A stretch of DNA of 41,960 nt from Bifidobacterium hapali (GTDB lineage Bacteria > Actinomycetota > Actinomycetes > Actinomycetales > Bifidobacteriaceae): contig NZ_MWWY01000023.1 in NCBI RefSeq assembly GCF_002259755.1, positions 1 to 41,960 of the forward strand. Direction: 5' to 3'. The notes under the pieces are model-generated. The model was not told the DNA's origin, made no database searches, and worked only from the letters and a program-made list of their open reading frames with translations. The translations under genes were made by a program, and so were the position numbers. This document shows, piece by piece, positions 33,367 through 40,461 of this stretch. Within the stretch, counting starts at the first letter, position 1, and the number at the start of each line of letters is the position of its first letter.

Positions 33367-33714
33367 ATGACCATCAAGACCATCGACCAGCACGCCTACG
33401 AAATCGTCACCAAGGAAGGCACCTTCGCCGTCTGCAAGGACACGCTCGCCAAGTTCGACATCTCCACCCACGAGCACGGTGTGGCGGCCTGCGGCTGCTG
33501 CGGCTGCTGCCTGACCGGCGACTGCTGCGACGACAACGACTGCATGCACGGAACCGACGAGCAGTGCGAGGGCAAGGCCTGCATCCACACCTGCCACGAG
33601 AACCGCGAAGGCCACGAGTGCGCGTTCTGCCACCTCGCTTTCGACACCAACGAGGCCTGCCACGAGGCGATTCTGGCCGATCTGAAGGCGCTCAAAGCCG
33701 AACTCGCCGCCTGA
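33367..33714 (+). CDS. Cys/His-rich metallothionein-like protein
   Basis: A 115-residue protein with about 15 cysteines and 9 or more histidines. Residues 1-35 are ordinary (MTIKTIDQHAYEIVTKEGTF, AVCKDTLAKFDISTHEHG). Then comes the cluster CGCCGCCLTGDCCDDNDC, followed by CIHTCHENREGHECAFCH and EACHEA, and a C-terminal helix LADLKALKAELAA. The CXCC/CC and CXXC/CXXXC spacing suggests several metal ions bound in the cytoplasm. It follows zur by 81 bp, so zinc storage, buffering or delivery is the natural guess; I know no characterised family with this exact layout. GAAAGGA precedes the ATG. A strong terminator follows at 33729-33762. Confidence 0.82.
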   Translation: MTIKTIDQHAYEIVTKEGTFAVCKDTLAKFDISTHEHGVAACGCCGCCLTGDCCDDNDCMHGTDEQCEGKACIHTCHENREGHECAFCHLAFDTNEACHEAILADLKALKAELAA

Positions 33715-33728
33715 AACGCGATGCGCCC

Positions 33729-33762
33729 GGCCCGCGCGATGAGTGAATTCATCGCGCGGGCC
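33729..33762 (+). terminator. Hairpin terminator after the Cys-rich gene
   Basis: GGCCCGCGCGATGA (33729-33742) pairs perfectly with TCATCGCGCGGGCC (33749-33762), loop 6 nt, 15 bp past the stop. The T tract is missing but the stem is very GC-rich. Confidence 0.7.
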
Positions 33763-33797
33763 GGGGCCACAGGCCGTGCGCCCCTTCCCTTCCGAGC

Positions 33798-33851
33798 GGG
33801 CGTCCCCCGTCATTTAAGAGAGGTATCCCCCTCAGAATGACGGGGACGCCC
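33798..33851. terminator. Second hairpin, between convergent units
   Basis: GGGCGTCCCCCGTCATT (33798-33814) faces AATGACGGGGACGCCC (33836-33851), a stem of about 16 bp with one unpaired C. It lies just beyond the end of the sortase remnant on the minus strand and may serve that unit. Confidence 0.6.
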
Positions 33852-33869
33852 GCTATGCATACGCCGCGA

Positions 33870-34370
33870 TTACGCGCGATGCCGCGCACGGATCGACGCC
33901 CTGCACAAACCGGCGCTGCATACAAGCCCCGAACCACCGCCCAAAACGACGAGAAACACCACAATCCCCGCCATCGTCGGCACCGATTCGCGCCGTATTG
34001 CACTTTCCCCTCCCCCACGTGAATCGGAAGGCACGCGGACACCCGATACGAGAAGCCTATGGGTGTTCACCCCATACGAGGTGCAGATCATCTGCGTGAC
34101 GCAGTCCTCTCCGAGAACAATCAGCAGTTGCGTCACGTCATCAGGCTCTATCACGCTGATGCGGTCGACGCGGTAGTCCATGCACCTGCCCAGCACGTCG
34201 ATCGAGAACCTGTCACCGACCGCGACCTCGTCAAGATGGGTGAACATCACATCCCGCACCAACCCGCTGTGCGCCGTGATGGCCGCATGCATGGAGGGCC
34301 CGCCCACCGGCAGCGACGTGCCGTACAGATGGCCGGCGCCGCGCGCCAACGTCTGCTCGCCGGTGCCATG
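33870..34370 (-). pseudogene. C-terminal remnant of a class C sortase
   Basis: About 166 residues from HGTGEQTLARGAGHLYGTSL onward match class C (pilin-polymerising) sortases: TAHSGLV with the catalytic His, VLGRCMDYRVDRISVIEPDD, QMICTSYGVNTHRLLVSGVR with catalytic Cys and Arg, and a C-terminal membrane helix near MAGIVVFLVVLGGG. The N-terminal third, including its membrane anchor and lid, is missing. At about 34370 the frame is interrupted by pilin coding sequence in another frame, so no start codon belongs to it. Confidence 0.85.
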
Positions 34371-35038
34371 CCCGTGACGGAGACCGTGCCCTTGGCATCA
34401 CCGTCGGAGGCGGTCACGAACTTCTCGTCCCTGCCGGAGACGGCGAATTCCGCGCCCTGCGGCGCGGAGACGGCGGCGGCATCGGTGAGCCGCACCTTCG
34501 CATCCACGGTCAGGGAGCCTCCGTCAAGCACCTTGTTCGCCCCCTGTCCGTTGACGTACTTGCCGAAATCGATGGTGGCGATGCCGCCAGGCGTCACGTC
34601 GAAGTCCTTGCCAGCCTCGAGCCTCTGCACCGACGCACCGTCCACGGACGTGACGGTCGCCACCACTTCGCTGCCGTCGAATTCGATGCCGGAACCGTCC
34701 TCGCCGCCGTCCTCGCCGAACGCCAGCGCCAGCGAGTAGATGCGCCCACCCAGCGGATACCCGGTGTACGAGGGAATCGTGGTGGAGACCTGCGTGTAGA
34801 AGTCATGCCCGATGGCGAAATCCGGCTGGCCGACGATGCGGAACGCACCCTTATCGGTCTTCTCCACCAAGGCGAGGTCCACCGTGGGCACGTTCTGGTT
34901 CTTCAGATTCACCTTGCCGAGCGGATGCGCGGGGTCGAACGACGCTCCGGACGCGTCGGTGGAGACGAGAATCGGAATCGAGCCGATAGTCGCTCCGAAA
35001 TCGATGCCCTGAGGCGCAGTGACGGAGGCCTGACACAG
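34367..35038 (-). pseudogene. Internal fragment of a pilin backbone (fimbrial subunit)
   Basis: About 220 in-frame residues, including SVTAPQGIDFGATIGSIPIL, FDPAHPLGKVNLKNQNVP, EFDGSEVVATVTSVDG, AQGAEFAV-like AVSAPQGAEFAVSGRDEKFV and ending SVTGM, look like the repeated Ig-like domains of actinobacterial sortase-assembled pilins. Signal peptide, LPXTG motif and C-terminal anchor are absent on both sides. The 5' side is cut by the next gene, and the 3' side runs into sortase sequence out of frame. It is a deletion relic of a pilus cluster. Confidence 0.75.
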
Positions 35039-35725
35039 TTACAGGAGATAGCCGCCGGTGGACAGGTAGGCCGTAGCGTCAGCGGTCAGCAGGATGGCGA
35101 CAACGATCAGCACGCCATGCAGCACGCGGTTGAACATCGTCAGGTTCCGAGCCTTCCACTCGTCCAGTCTGGCGGCGAGCGCGTCAAGACGATTGCATTG
35201 GATGGCGGCGTACACGACCATCGTCAGGCATTGACTGACCACGAACCATAGGGTCAGCAGCAGCGCGGCCGTGACGACGCTGCACGATTCTCCGCCGATA
35301 AGCATCACCGCGTAGAACGTGGGGTCGGTAAACGAGGTGACCGCGAACACGAAACCCATGACGACATGCTCCAACGCACTGCCGCGGACAGTCTCACGCG
35401 GTTGTTTCTTCTCGCGGCCGGGACCAGCGAAGACCCTCTTCGCCACCCATATCAGGATGACGATGGATACGGCGAATTCCGCGATCGCCCAGAACCGGCT
35501 GTCGTCATCAGGCAGGATGCTTTGCAGGAAACCGGCCGCCGCGGCTCCCATCGACGCCGCAAGCACCGTGCCGACAAGAATCGTGGAGCCCGCGAAGGAC
35601 AGGAAGAACAATGTGACGAGAGACTTCCTCTCCCCTCGCAGCCTCATCGACATCATGTACACGGCGGTAATGGGATCGATGCCGAGCGCTCCCAGCCCAA
35701 TCGTGTTCAACATCCGGTGAATCAA
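35039..35725 (-). CDS. Small integral membrane protein, LysE-like or related transporter fold
   Basis: A 228-residue protein with about six membrane helices, for example SLVTLFFLSFAGSTILVGTV, FAVSIVILIWVAKRVF, VTAALLLTLWFVVSQCLTMV and LHGVLIVVAILLTADATAYL. The first segment GLGALGIDPITAVYMMSMRL resembles the helix-1 region of LysE/GAP-type exporters, but I cannot assign a substrate or firm family. GGAGG is 7 bp before a TTG at 35725 that overlaps the MarR stop (TTGA), so this rare start is favoured over ATG 35713. It forms an operon with the MarR gene, which probably controls it. Confidence 0.78.
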   Translation of the reverse strand: MIHRMLNTIGLGALGIDPITAVYMMSMRLRGERKSLVTLFFLSFAGSTILVGTVLAASMGAAAAGFLQSILPDDDSRFWAIAEFAVSIVILIWVAKRVFAGPGREKKQPRETVRGSALEHVVMGFVFAVTSFTDPTFYAVMLIGGESCSVVTAALLLTLWFVVSQCLTMVVYAAIQCNRLDALAARLDEWKARNLTMFNRVLHGVLIVVAILLTADATAYLSTGGYLL

Positions 35726-36171
35726 CGCACTTCCTCCAACTTCTCGATCTTGCGACGGAAGGAGTCAAGATAGCGATTCACCAGTCGCAGTATCTCCCGT
35801 TGATCCTCGACCGGCATCTCGTCGAACACCTCGCTTTCGGCGCGTTCGACTGGCAGCACCAGTTCACACATCACGCGTTCCCCCTGCGCGGTCAGATGCA
35901 TGCGCATCTCCCGACCTTCACCTTGGCGCAGTTCGATAAGCCCGTCCTGCACCATCCTTCTGACGGACGAGTTCACCGTCTGCTTGTTCAGGCATGCGTA
36001 CCGGCATACGGCAGTCTGGGTGCATCCTTCCCCCAAGACCAGCATTGCCTGCAGGATGCCGTATGCGCTGTCGGACAGCCCGCGGGCGACGGCTATCTCA
36101 TGGTAGAGCCCATCGATTTGCCGGTTCAGCCGATCGAACTCCCGCAAAGTTTCGTTCTGCCTGAATTTCAC
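35722..36171 (-). CDS. MarR-family transcriptional regulator
   Basis: A 149-residue winged-helix regulator: GLSDSAYGILQAMLVLGEGC, TQTAVCRYACLNKQTVNSSV, RRMVQDGLIELRQGEGREMR, then MHLTAQGERVM and a C-terminal dimerisation helix. The GTG at 36171 is chosen because GGGAGG precedes it; the alternative GTG at 36189 has no such site. It overlaps the membrane-protein gene and is preceded by a twin palindromic operator at 36196-36235, so the operon is likely self-repressed and relieved by a small ligand. Confidence 0.9.
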   Translation of the reverse strand: MKFRQNETLREFDRLNRQIDGLYHEIAVARGLSDSAYGILQAMLVLGEGCTQTAVCRYACLNKQTVNSSVRRMVQDGLIELRQGEGREMRMHLTAQGERVMCELVLPVERAESEVFDEMPVEDQREILRLVNRYLDSFRRKIEKLEEVR

Positions 36172-36195
36172 AGTTGCAACCTCCCACACACCTCA

Positions 36196-36235
36196 AGTAT
36201 GAAATCATACTCACAGAATAATATGATTTCATACT
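36196..36235. promoter_or_regulatory. Twin palindromic operator upstream of marR
   Basis: AGTATGAAATCATA (36196-36209) and TATGATTTCATACT (36222-36235) are perfect reverse complements 12 bp apart. Each arm is itself near-palindromic (GTATGA-AA-TCATAC), giving two operator copies in front of marR. Confidence 0.75.
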
Positions 36236-36323
36236 CGCGTCAACACTCACACCACCATCACAAGCGAAGGAGCCCAGTCCTGACGGCTGCCCCCCCCAAG
36301 AAAACCGTCTGCCATATCACAAC

Positions 36324-36419
36324 TTGCAAACCATGACGTCTTCTGGTAGTCTGTGCCGTACACAGGTCCGCAGCAATGCGAGACTTCCAAGAGCCGGGGG
36401 TAATCCCCCGGCATTTTTT
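36324..36419 (+). ncRNA. Structured RNA upstream of DUF3800, with promoter and terminator
   Basis: Promoter TTGCAA (36324-36329), 17 bp, TAGTCT (36347-36352); predicted start about 36359. The RNA has a hairpin at 36364-36386: a 9-bp stem with a bulged A81 (position 36381) and a GCAA (GNRA) tetraloop at 36373-36376. It then has CTTCCAAGA and a terminator stem GCCGGGGG-TAAT-CCCCCGGC (36393-36412) with TTTTTT. A related copy at 39980-40075 conserves promoter, hairpin and terminator; its one stem change is a G-C to G-U change. Structured RNAs preceding DUF3800 genes are a described class; assignment to a named motif needs a covariance search. Confidence 0.8.
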
Positions 36420-36434
36420 ATTTCAGGGGGCGTT

Positions 36435-37115
36435 ATGGCCGAAATCTCGATTTTCGCCGACGAAAGCGGCGAACAGGGATTCCAGTCCAAGTACTACGCG
36501 CTGACACTGGTGTTCCACAACCAGTCCGATCCCGTCATTCCTATGTTCGATGGTTATGAACAAACGCTCCGCGACGCAGGCCTGCCAGACATCCCCATGC
36601 ACGCTTCACCGCTACTGAACGGCCATGACGCCTACCAACACCTCGGCATCAGCCAGCGCAAGCGCCTGCTCACCTACTTCTTGTCCATGCTGTTCAAACT
36701 GCCGGCACAATACGTGACGCTCATCTACCGAAAGACCGATTACGCGACCTTGGAACAGCTGGGCGCGCGCATCAAACGCGATATCGTCAACATCGTGTTC
36801 GACCATCTGACGCTCTTCCAGAGCTTCGACGCCATTAAGGTGTACTACGACGGAGGCCAAAGCCTTGTCACGCAGGCCATTCATGGCGCAATCAAATACG
36901 CGCTTTCGAAACAGGCCATTATCTACCGCAAAGGCTCGCCGACCGACTATCGGCTCGCGCAAGTGGCGGATTTCATCTGCACCATCGAACTAACAGCTCT
37001 CAAATATGAGAACCACGAACAGACCGCGACCGACGAACGCTTCTTCGGACCACTGGGAAATTTCAGAAAGAATTTCCTAAAAAAGGTCCGGAAGCATCAG
37101 CTGGCATCTCAGTAG
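36435..37115 (+). CDS. DUF3800 domain protein, nuclease-like
   Basis: A 226-residue protein starting MAEISIFADESGEQGFQSKY. The early FADESG and late LAQVADFICTIEL, with VYYDGGQS in the middle, fit DUF3800, whose conserved acidic residues recall an RNase H-like active site; enzymatic activity is unproven. AGGGGG stands 5 bp before the ATG at 36435; earlier in-frame ATGs lie inside the structured RNA and terminator. The gene is only 15 bp beyond the terminator's T run, so it is expressed by read-through of the RNA terminator. The layout small RNA - terminator - effector gene is reminiscent of RNA-antitoxin modules. It lies inside the tRNA-Ser island. Confidence 0.87.
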   Translation: MAEISIFADESGEQGFQSKYYALTLVFHNQSDPVIPMFDGYEQTLRDAGLPDIPMHASPLLNGHDAYQHLGISQRKRLLTYFLSMLFKLPAQYVTLIYRKTDYATLEQLGARIKRDIVNIVFDHLTLFQSFDAIKVYYDGGQSLVTQAIHGAIKYALSKQAIIYRKGSPTDYRLAQVADFICTIELTALKYENHEQTATDERFFGPLGNFRKNFLKKVRKHQLASQ

Positions 37116-37191
37116 ATCTCACCCAAGCCGGCATTCACGCCGCATCGAGCATCTTCACCGACGCCGTCGAACCGCGGCAATCAGCGTATGG

Positions 37192-37971
37192 TCACATGTT
37201 CGCGACCGATACGCCAAACGTGATCGGCAGGATCTTGGCCAGAAACGCGAGCAACTTGTTGAACGGATGCGGCAGGTAGATGGCTTTGTTCCGCTTGACT
37301 GCACGGATTGAACCGACCGCCACGTCACGCGGGTCCAGTACCGGCAACGGCGTCCGTTTCCCCGGCCCCGCGTCCGAGACCGCACCGGCGGACGACTTCG
37401 AACCACGCGACAGCATCGGCGTATCCATCAGTCCTGGCTGTACCACAGTGACATGAATGCCGCGCGGCTTGAGCTCCTGCCGCAGCACGACGGACAAGGT
37501 GCGCACATAGGACTTGCTGGCACTGTATGCCGCCAGATTGCCCACCGGTGAGACGCCGAGAATGGAGCCGGTCTCCAAGATCATGGACCCGCGTTGCATG
37601 TACGGCAGGCATAGGCGCGTGACCATCGTGGTCGCCATGACGTTGAGCTGTACCAACTGCAGTAGGCGCTGCGGATCCTCATCAGCGAACGGCCGGCTCG
37701 CACCGATGCCCGCGTTGCTGACAAGCATACGGATAAACGGCTTAGTGGCGTCAAGCCTGTCACGCAGTTCGTCAAAGCTGCGCAAATCAGTCAGATCGAG
37801 CGGAACCGGCACGATGCGAACGCTCTGATATTCAGAGGCGATTCGTTCGAGTTTGCCTTTGCTGCGAGCGATTATCCAGATCTCCCGGATTTCCGGGCAC
37901 TCACGGATGATCGCATCAATATACGCCCGGCCAAGGCCAGAACTTGCGCCGGTGATAATAGCGATAGGCAT
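37192..37971 (-). CDS. Short-chain dehydrogenase/reductase (SDR)
   Basis: A 259-residue NAD(P)-dependent oxidoreductase. The nucleotide-binding motif is TGASSGLGRAY at about residues 8-18, then SNAGIG near 85, and the catalytic Ser...YSASK (Tyr-Lys) with ETGSILGVSP upstream. The C-terminal extension holds hydrophobic PFNKLLAFLAKILPITFGVS, seen in membrane-associated SDRs. The ATG at 37971 follows GGGAGGGG; the earlier ATG at 37992 is part of that site's neighbourhood and less likely. It follows the MDR gene on the same strand, about 45 bp apart; substrate unknown. Confidence 0.9.
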   Translation of the reverse strand: MPIAIITGASSGLGRAYIDAIIRECPEIREIWIIARSKGKLERIASEYQSVRIVPVPLDLTDLRSFDELRDRLDATKPFIRMLVSNAGIGASRPFADEDPQRLLQLVQLNVMATTMVTRLCLPYMQRGSMILETGSILGVSPVGNLAAYSASKSYVRTLSVVLRQELKPRGIHVTVVQPGLMDTPMLSRGSKSSAGAVSDAGPGKRTPLPVLDPRDVAVGSIRAVKRNKAIYLPHPFNKLLAFLAKILPITFGVSVANM

Positions 37972-38016
37972 TGCCGATCCCCTCCCTTTCATTTGCGTTC
38001 ATCAATTACCCGACGA

Positions 38017-39039
38017 TCAGAACCGAACCACGACCTTGCCCGACGCACGCCCTCCCATGCCGGCGACAAGCTTGAGCGCCGCTTGAATGTCGTCAAGACG
38101 GAACATGTGCGGGTCGATGGAGGGGCGCACATCACGCTCCTTCACGATGTCGGTGACATGACGCAGCTGTTCGCCATCCGCACGCACGAAGATGAATTCG
38201 TACCGCTTGCCCTGCGCCTGCGCCTTCTTGTCGAGCTTCGATCCGGCGAGAGAGAACAGCGTGCGCTTGAGGAACGGCATCCGCATGCGTTCGGCGAACG
38301 CCTTGTTGGGCACGCCACGCAAGCTGAGCAACGTACCACCGGGCTTCAGCACAGACAGCTCACGGTCGAACTCGGCCGGCCCAAGCGCGTCGATCACGTA
38401 GTCGACACTGACGCCGGCCTGCCAGTAGTTCTCCGCGCGGTAGTCGAGATACCGGTCGGCGCCAAGGGCGAGAATCTCGTCGCGCGAGCGCTCGTTACCG
38501 GTGACGGTGACGTCCAGCCCCAGCGATTTGGCGATCGGCACCGCCATGCGTCCGAAGCTGCCCGAGCCTCCGGGAATGAGGACGCTCTGCCCCGGCTTGG
38601 CGACCAGAACCTCCGTGAACGCCTGCCACGCGGTCAGACCGGTGAGCGGGATGGTCGCAGCCTCGTCGAAATCATAGCCCTCGGGCATCGGTGCCACAAC
38701 GTCGGCGGGCAATGCAACGAATTCAGCGAGCGCGCCGGGGTGGTCGATCGGCGTGCGGGCATACACGCGATCACCCGGCTGGAATCCGCACACCGCATCG
38801 CCCACGCGTTCCACGACGCCGGCGACCTCGTTGCCGAGCGTGACCGGCATCGGATAATCCTGGATCAGCTTGACTCCGCCGGTGACGACCAGCAATTCCA
38901 GCGGATTGACGGCCGCCGCCTTGACGCGGATCAGTATGTCGCGGTCGCCGATGGACGGTTCGGGGATCTCGTTGACCTCAACCCCCGCAATGGCCTTGGC
39001 GACGTCCTTCTCGTAACGGTTGATCTGCGCTGCTCGCAT
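38017..39039 (-). CDS. Zinc-less MDR-superfamily oxidoreductase (quinone reductase-like)
   Basis: A 340-residue NADPH-dependent medium-chain dehydrogenase/reductase. The N-terminal GroES-like domain shows DILIRVKAAAVNPLELLVVT, TLGNEVAGVVERVGDAV; the Rossmann domain has SVLIPGGSGSFGRMAVPIAK. The ending GRASGKVVVRF is characteristic. The zinc ligands of alcohol dehydrogenases are not evident. AGAAAGGA lies before the ATG. Its upstream region carries a perfect palindromic operator (39092-39116), shared with the divergent Rrf2 gene, so Rrf2 probably controls it together with the SDR in response to redox stress (inference). Confidence 0.9.
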   Translation of the reverse strand: MRAAQINRYEKDVAKAIAGVEVNEIPEPSIGDRDILIRVKAAAVNPLELLVVTGGVKLIQDYPMPVTLGNEVAGVVERVGDAVCGFQPGDRVYARTPIDHPGALAEFVALPADVVAPMPEGYDFDEAATIPLTGLTAWQAFTEVLVAKPGQSVLIPGGSGSFGRMAVPIAKSLGLDVTVTGNERSRDEILALGADRYLDYRAENYWQAGVSVDYVIDALGPAEFDRELSVLKPGGTLLSLRGVPNKAFAERMRMPFLKRTLFSLAGSKLDKKAQAQGKRYEFIFVRADGEQLRHVTDIVKERDVRPSIDPHMFRLDDIQAALKLVAGMGGRASGKVVVRF

Positions 39040-39091
39040 GGTGGCGCGTCCTTTCTTCGATTCCGCAGGTGTTGGATTTCCGACGACCCAG

Positions 39092-39116
39092 TAATGTAAT
39101 ATTTAGAATTACATTA
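39092..39116. promoter_or_regulatory. Rrf2-type palindromic operator
   Basis: TAATGTAAT (39092-39100) and ATTACATTA (39108-39116) are perfect inverted arms about a 7-bp centre. It lies between the divergent MDR and Rrf2 genes, the expected position for an Rrf2 binding site. Confidence 0.72.
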
Positions 39117-39205
39117 AACCATATCGTGACGCCGGGATATCGTCAACACAGCAGCGTCGCAACGCATGAACATACGGGACGACGGCACGAAGGACGGGAG
39201 GACGC

Positions 39206-39658
39206 ATGCATATCAGCATGAAATGCTCAGTGGCGGTGCACTGCCTCATCTTCATGAACGAAGCCGGCAGCGACGACCGCGTCACCAGCACGCTGCTAGC
39301 CGAAAGCACTGGCTGCAACCCGGCAAGCATTCGAGCGCTCTTCGCCGCGCTCAAAAAGGCCGGCATCATTGATGTCCAACGCGGCAACGTCGGTGCACAC
39401 CTGATCCAAGACCCCAAGGATGTGACGTTGCTTGACATCCAGAACGCCGTCGAACCCGATGGACTGGCCACGATGATCGGCGTCCACCAATACAAGGGAC
39501 AGTCATGCCCCGTGGCGCGGAATATCCACGCCACGCTCGCCCCCTCCTACGAGAAGATCGAACACGCCACAGCCGAGGCCATGCGCTCCATCACGCTGGC
39601 GGACATCATCGACGACTACCACGTCCAACTCAACGACAAACCCACGCAGCGCCAATGA
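39206..39658 (+). CDS. Rrf2-family transcriptional regulator
   Basis: A 150-residue winged-helix regulator. Residues 1-80 read MHISMKCSVAVHCLIFMNEA, TSTLLAESTGCNPASIRALF, AALKKAGIIDVQRGNVGAHL, the typical Rrf2 pattern; CPVARNIHATLAPSYEKIEH follows. Only one cysteine (SCPV) is at the usual cluster-ligand region, so it is not an obvious Fe-S sensor and is more like YwnA/HypR-type thiol or redox sensors. GGGAGGACGC precedes the ATG. It is divergent from the MDR/SDR pair it probably regulates, and is the last gene before the right end of the island. Confidence 0.9.
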   Translation: MHISMKCSVAVHCLIFMNEAGSDDRVTSTLLAESTGCNPASIRALFAALKKAGIIDVQRGNVGAHLIQDPKDVTLLDIQNAVEPDGLATMIGVHQYKGQSCPVARNIHATLAPSYEKIEHATAEAMRSITLADIIDDYHVQLNDKPTQRQ

Positions 39659-39837
39659 CACGGCGAGCACAGAGCATCCACAAGTGGACTCCAACGGATT
39701 CATCCCGCCCATTCTCACGCGACACGCCGAGAAGAGCGGTAATTTGAGCGGTAAGGCAGTTGGGCGGCACGACCGTTTTCGTTGAGATACTGCCAGTTAC
39801 ACGGCCTGAAGTTGTGAATCTCGTATCTTCCGCCATC

Positions 39838-39875
39838 GCCGGAAGCCTTTAATTTTTAAAGACTTTCGGCTTTTT
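39838..39875 (+). terminator. Terminator at the right attachment site
   Basis: GCCGGAAGCCTTTAA and TTAAAGACTTTCGGC form an imperfect stem (39838-39870), followed by TTTTT. It begins within the attR repeat, where the tRNA-Ser terminator stood before the island entered. Confidence 0.7.
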
Positions 39876-39979
39876 ATTGGTTTCTTCACTAGGCGCGGTG
39901 TTATTACTGTGCGACCTGTTCGGAGCTTTTTTGTTCCACGCCACCCACTCCCCCGATTTTCCCACAGCCGACCATTGTT

Positions 39980-40075
39980 TTGCAATCCGAGGCCGAATCT
40001 GGTACCGTGCCTCGCACACAGGTCCGCAGCAATGTGAGACTTCCAAGATCCGGGAGTAATCCCCCGGTATTTTAA
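39980..40075 (+). ncRNA. Orphan second copy of the DUF3800-type structured RNA
   Basis: Promoter TTGCAA (39980-39985), 17 bp, TACCGT (40003-40008); then ACACAGGTCCGCAGCAATGT at about 40017-40036, forming the same GNRA-capped hairpin (40020-40042), CTTCCAAGA, and the stem CCGGGAG-TAAT-CCCCCGG with one mismatch, then TATTTT. In place of the DUF3800 gene there is non-coding DNA. It lies outside the island, 140 bp past attR. Confidence 0.75.
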
Positions 40076-40252
40076 AGTCATGTAAAACAACCGAATTCCG
40101 TAACGTTCAGCTCAGTAAATCACTAGTACCGATGCGGCAGAAAACCCACACCTCCAACCCACATGCGTGTGTTCAATGGAAAGCAGGCCGTACCGCATAA
40201 CAGTCTCCAACCATGCCCCCGAGCAAGCATTTTCCGCCACTCCAACTAACGC

Positions 40253-40362
40253 GTGGCGGTTTTCACTCGCTGACAGCCCCCTCAGCGAGCGTTTCCGCCA
40301 CGCACTATACGGAGTGGCGGTTTTTGCTCACTAGCGAGCACTCAGCGAGAGAAAACCGCCAC
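40253..40362. repeat. Two type-B palindromes, copies 5 and 6
   Basis: Copy 5: left arm 40253-40274, right arm 40281-40301. Copy 6: left arm from 40314 starting GTGGCGGTTTTTGCTCACTA, right arm 40341-40362. Both are imperfect stems of about 20 bp. They lie in a gene-free region of 1.25 kb between the Rrf2 and YbjQ-like genes. Confidence 0.82.
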
Positions 40363-40461
40363 GCACAATTGCGCGATATCATGCCACAACATCCCGAGAG
40401 ATAAAGATACGCCCATCAAATCCTGAATGTTAACGAGGCACGCATCCGCCAATCACAATTC

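Larger units (their letters stand above)
30510..39840. mobile_element. Genomic island integrated in tRNA-Ser, with attL/attR repeats
   Basis: A 25-bp direct repeat, starting GAATCTCGTATC and ending TCCGCCATCGCC, lies at 30510-30534 (tRNA 3' end) and 39816-39840 with one mismatch. A truncated tyrosine integrase lies just inside the left end, and the content is accessory: a zinc-limitation cassette, pilus remnants, DUF3800, dehydrogenases and small regulators. Each att site is followed by its own terminator hairpin. Integrase loss implies the island is now fixed. Confidence 0.85.

Noticed and set aside
36324..36434. N-terminal extension of the DUF3800 protein
   Set aside because: The extra codons would come from the structured RNA and terminator; the ATG at 36435 has AGGGGG upstream and begins the conserved domain.
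39816..39840. Second tRNA-Ser gene
   Set aside because: Only the last part of the T arm and acceptor strand is present, with no anticodon arm upstream, so it is an attachment-site duplicate.
39797..40090. Minus-strand open frame of 97 codons over attR and the orphan RNA
   Set aside because: It crosses a terminator, a promoter and the RNA hairpin, lacks a ribosome binding site, and its sequence shows no protein-like pattern.
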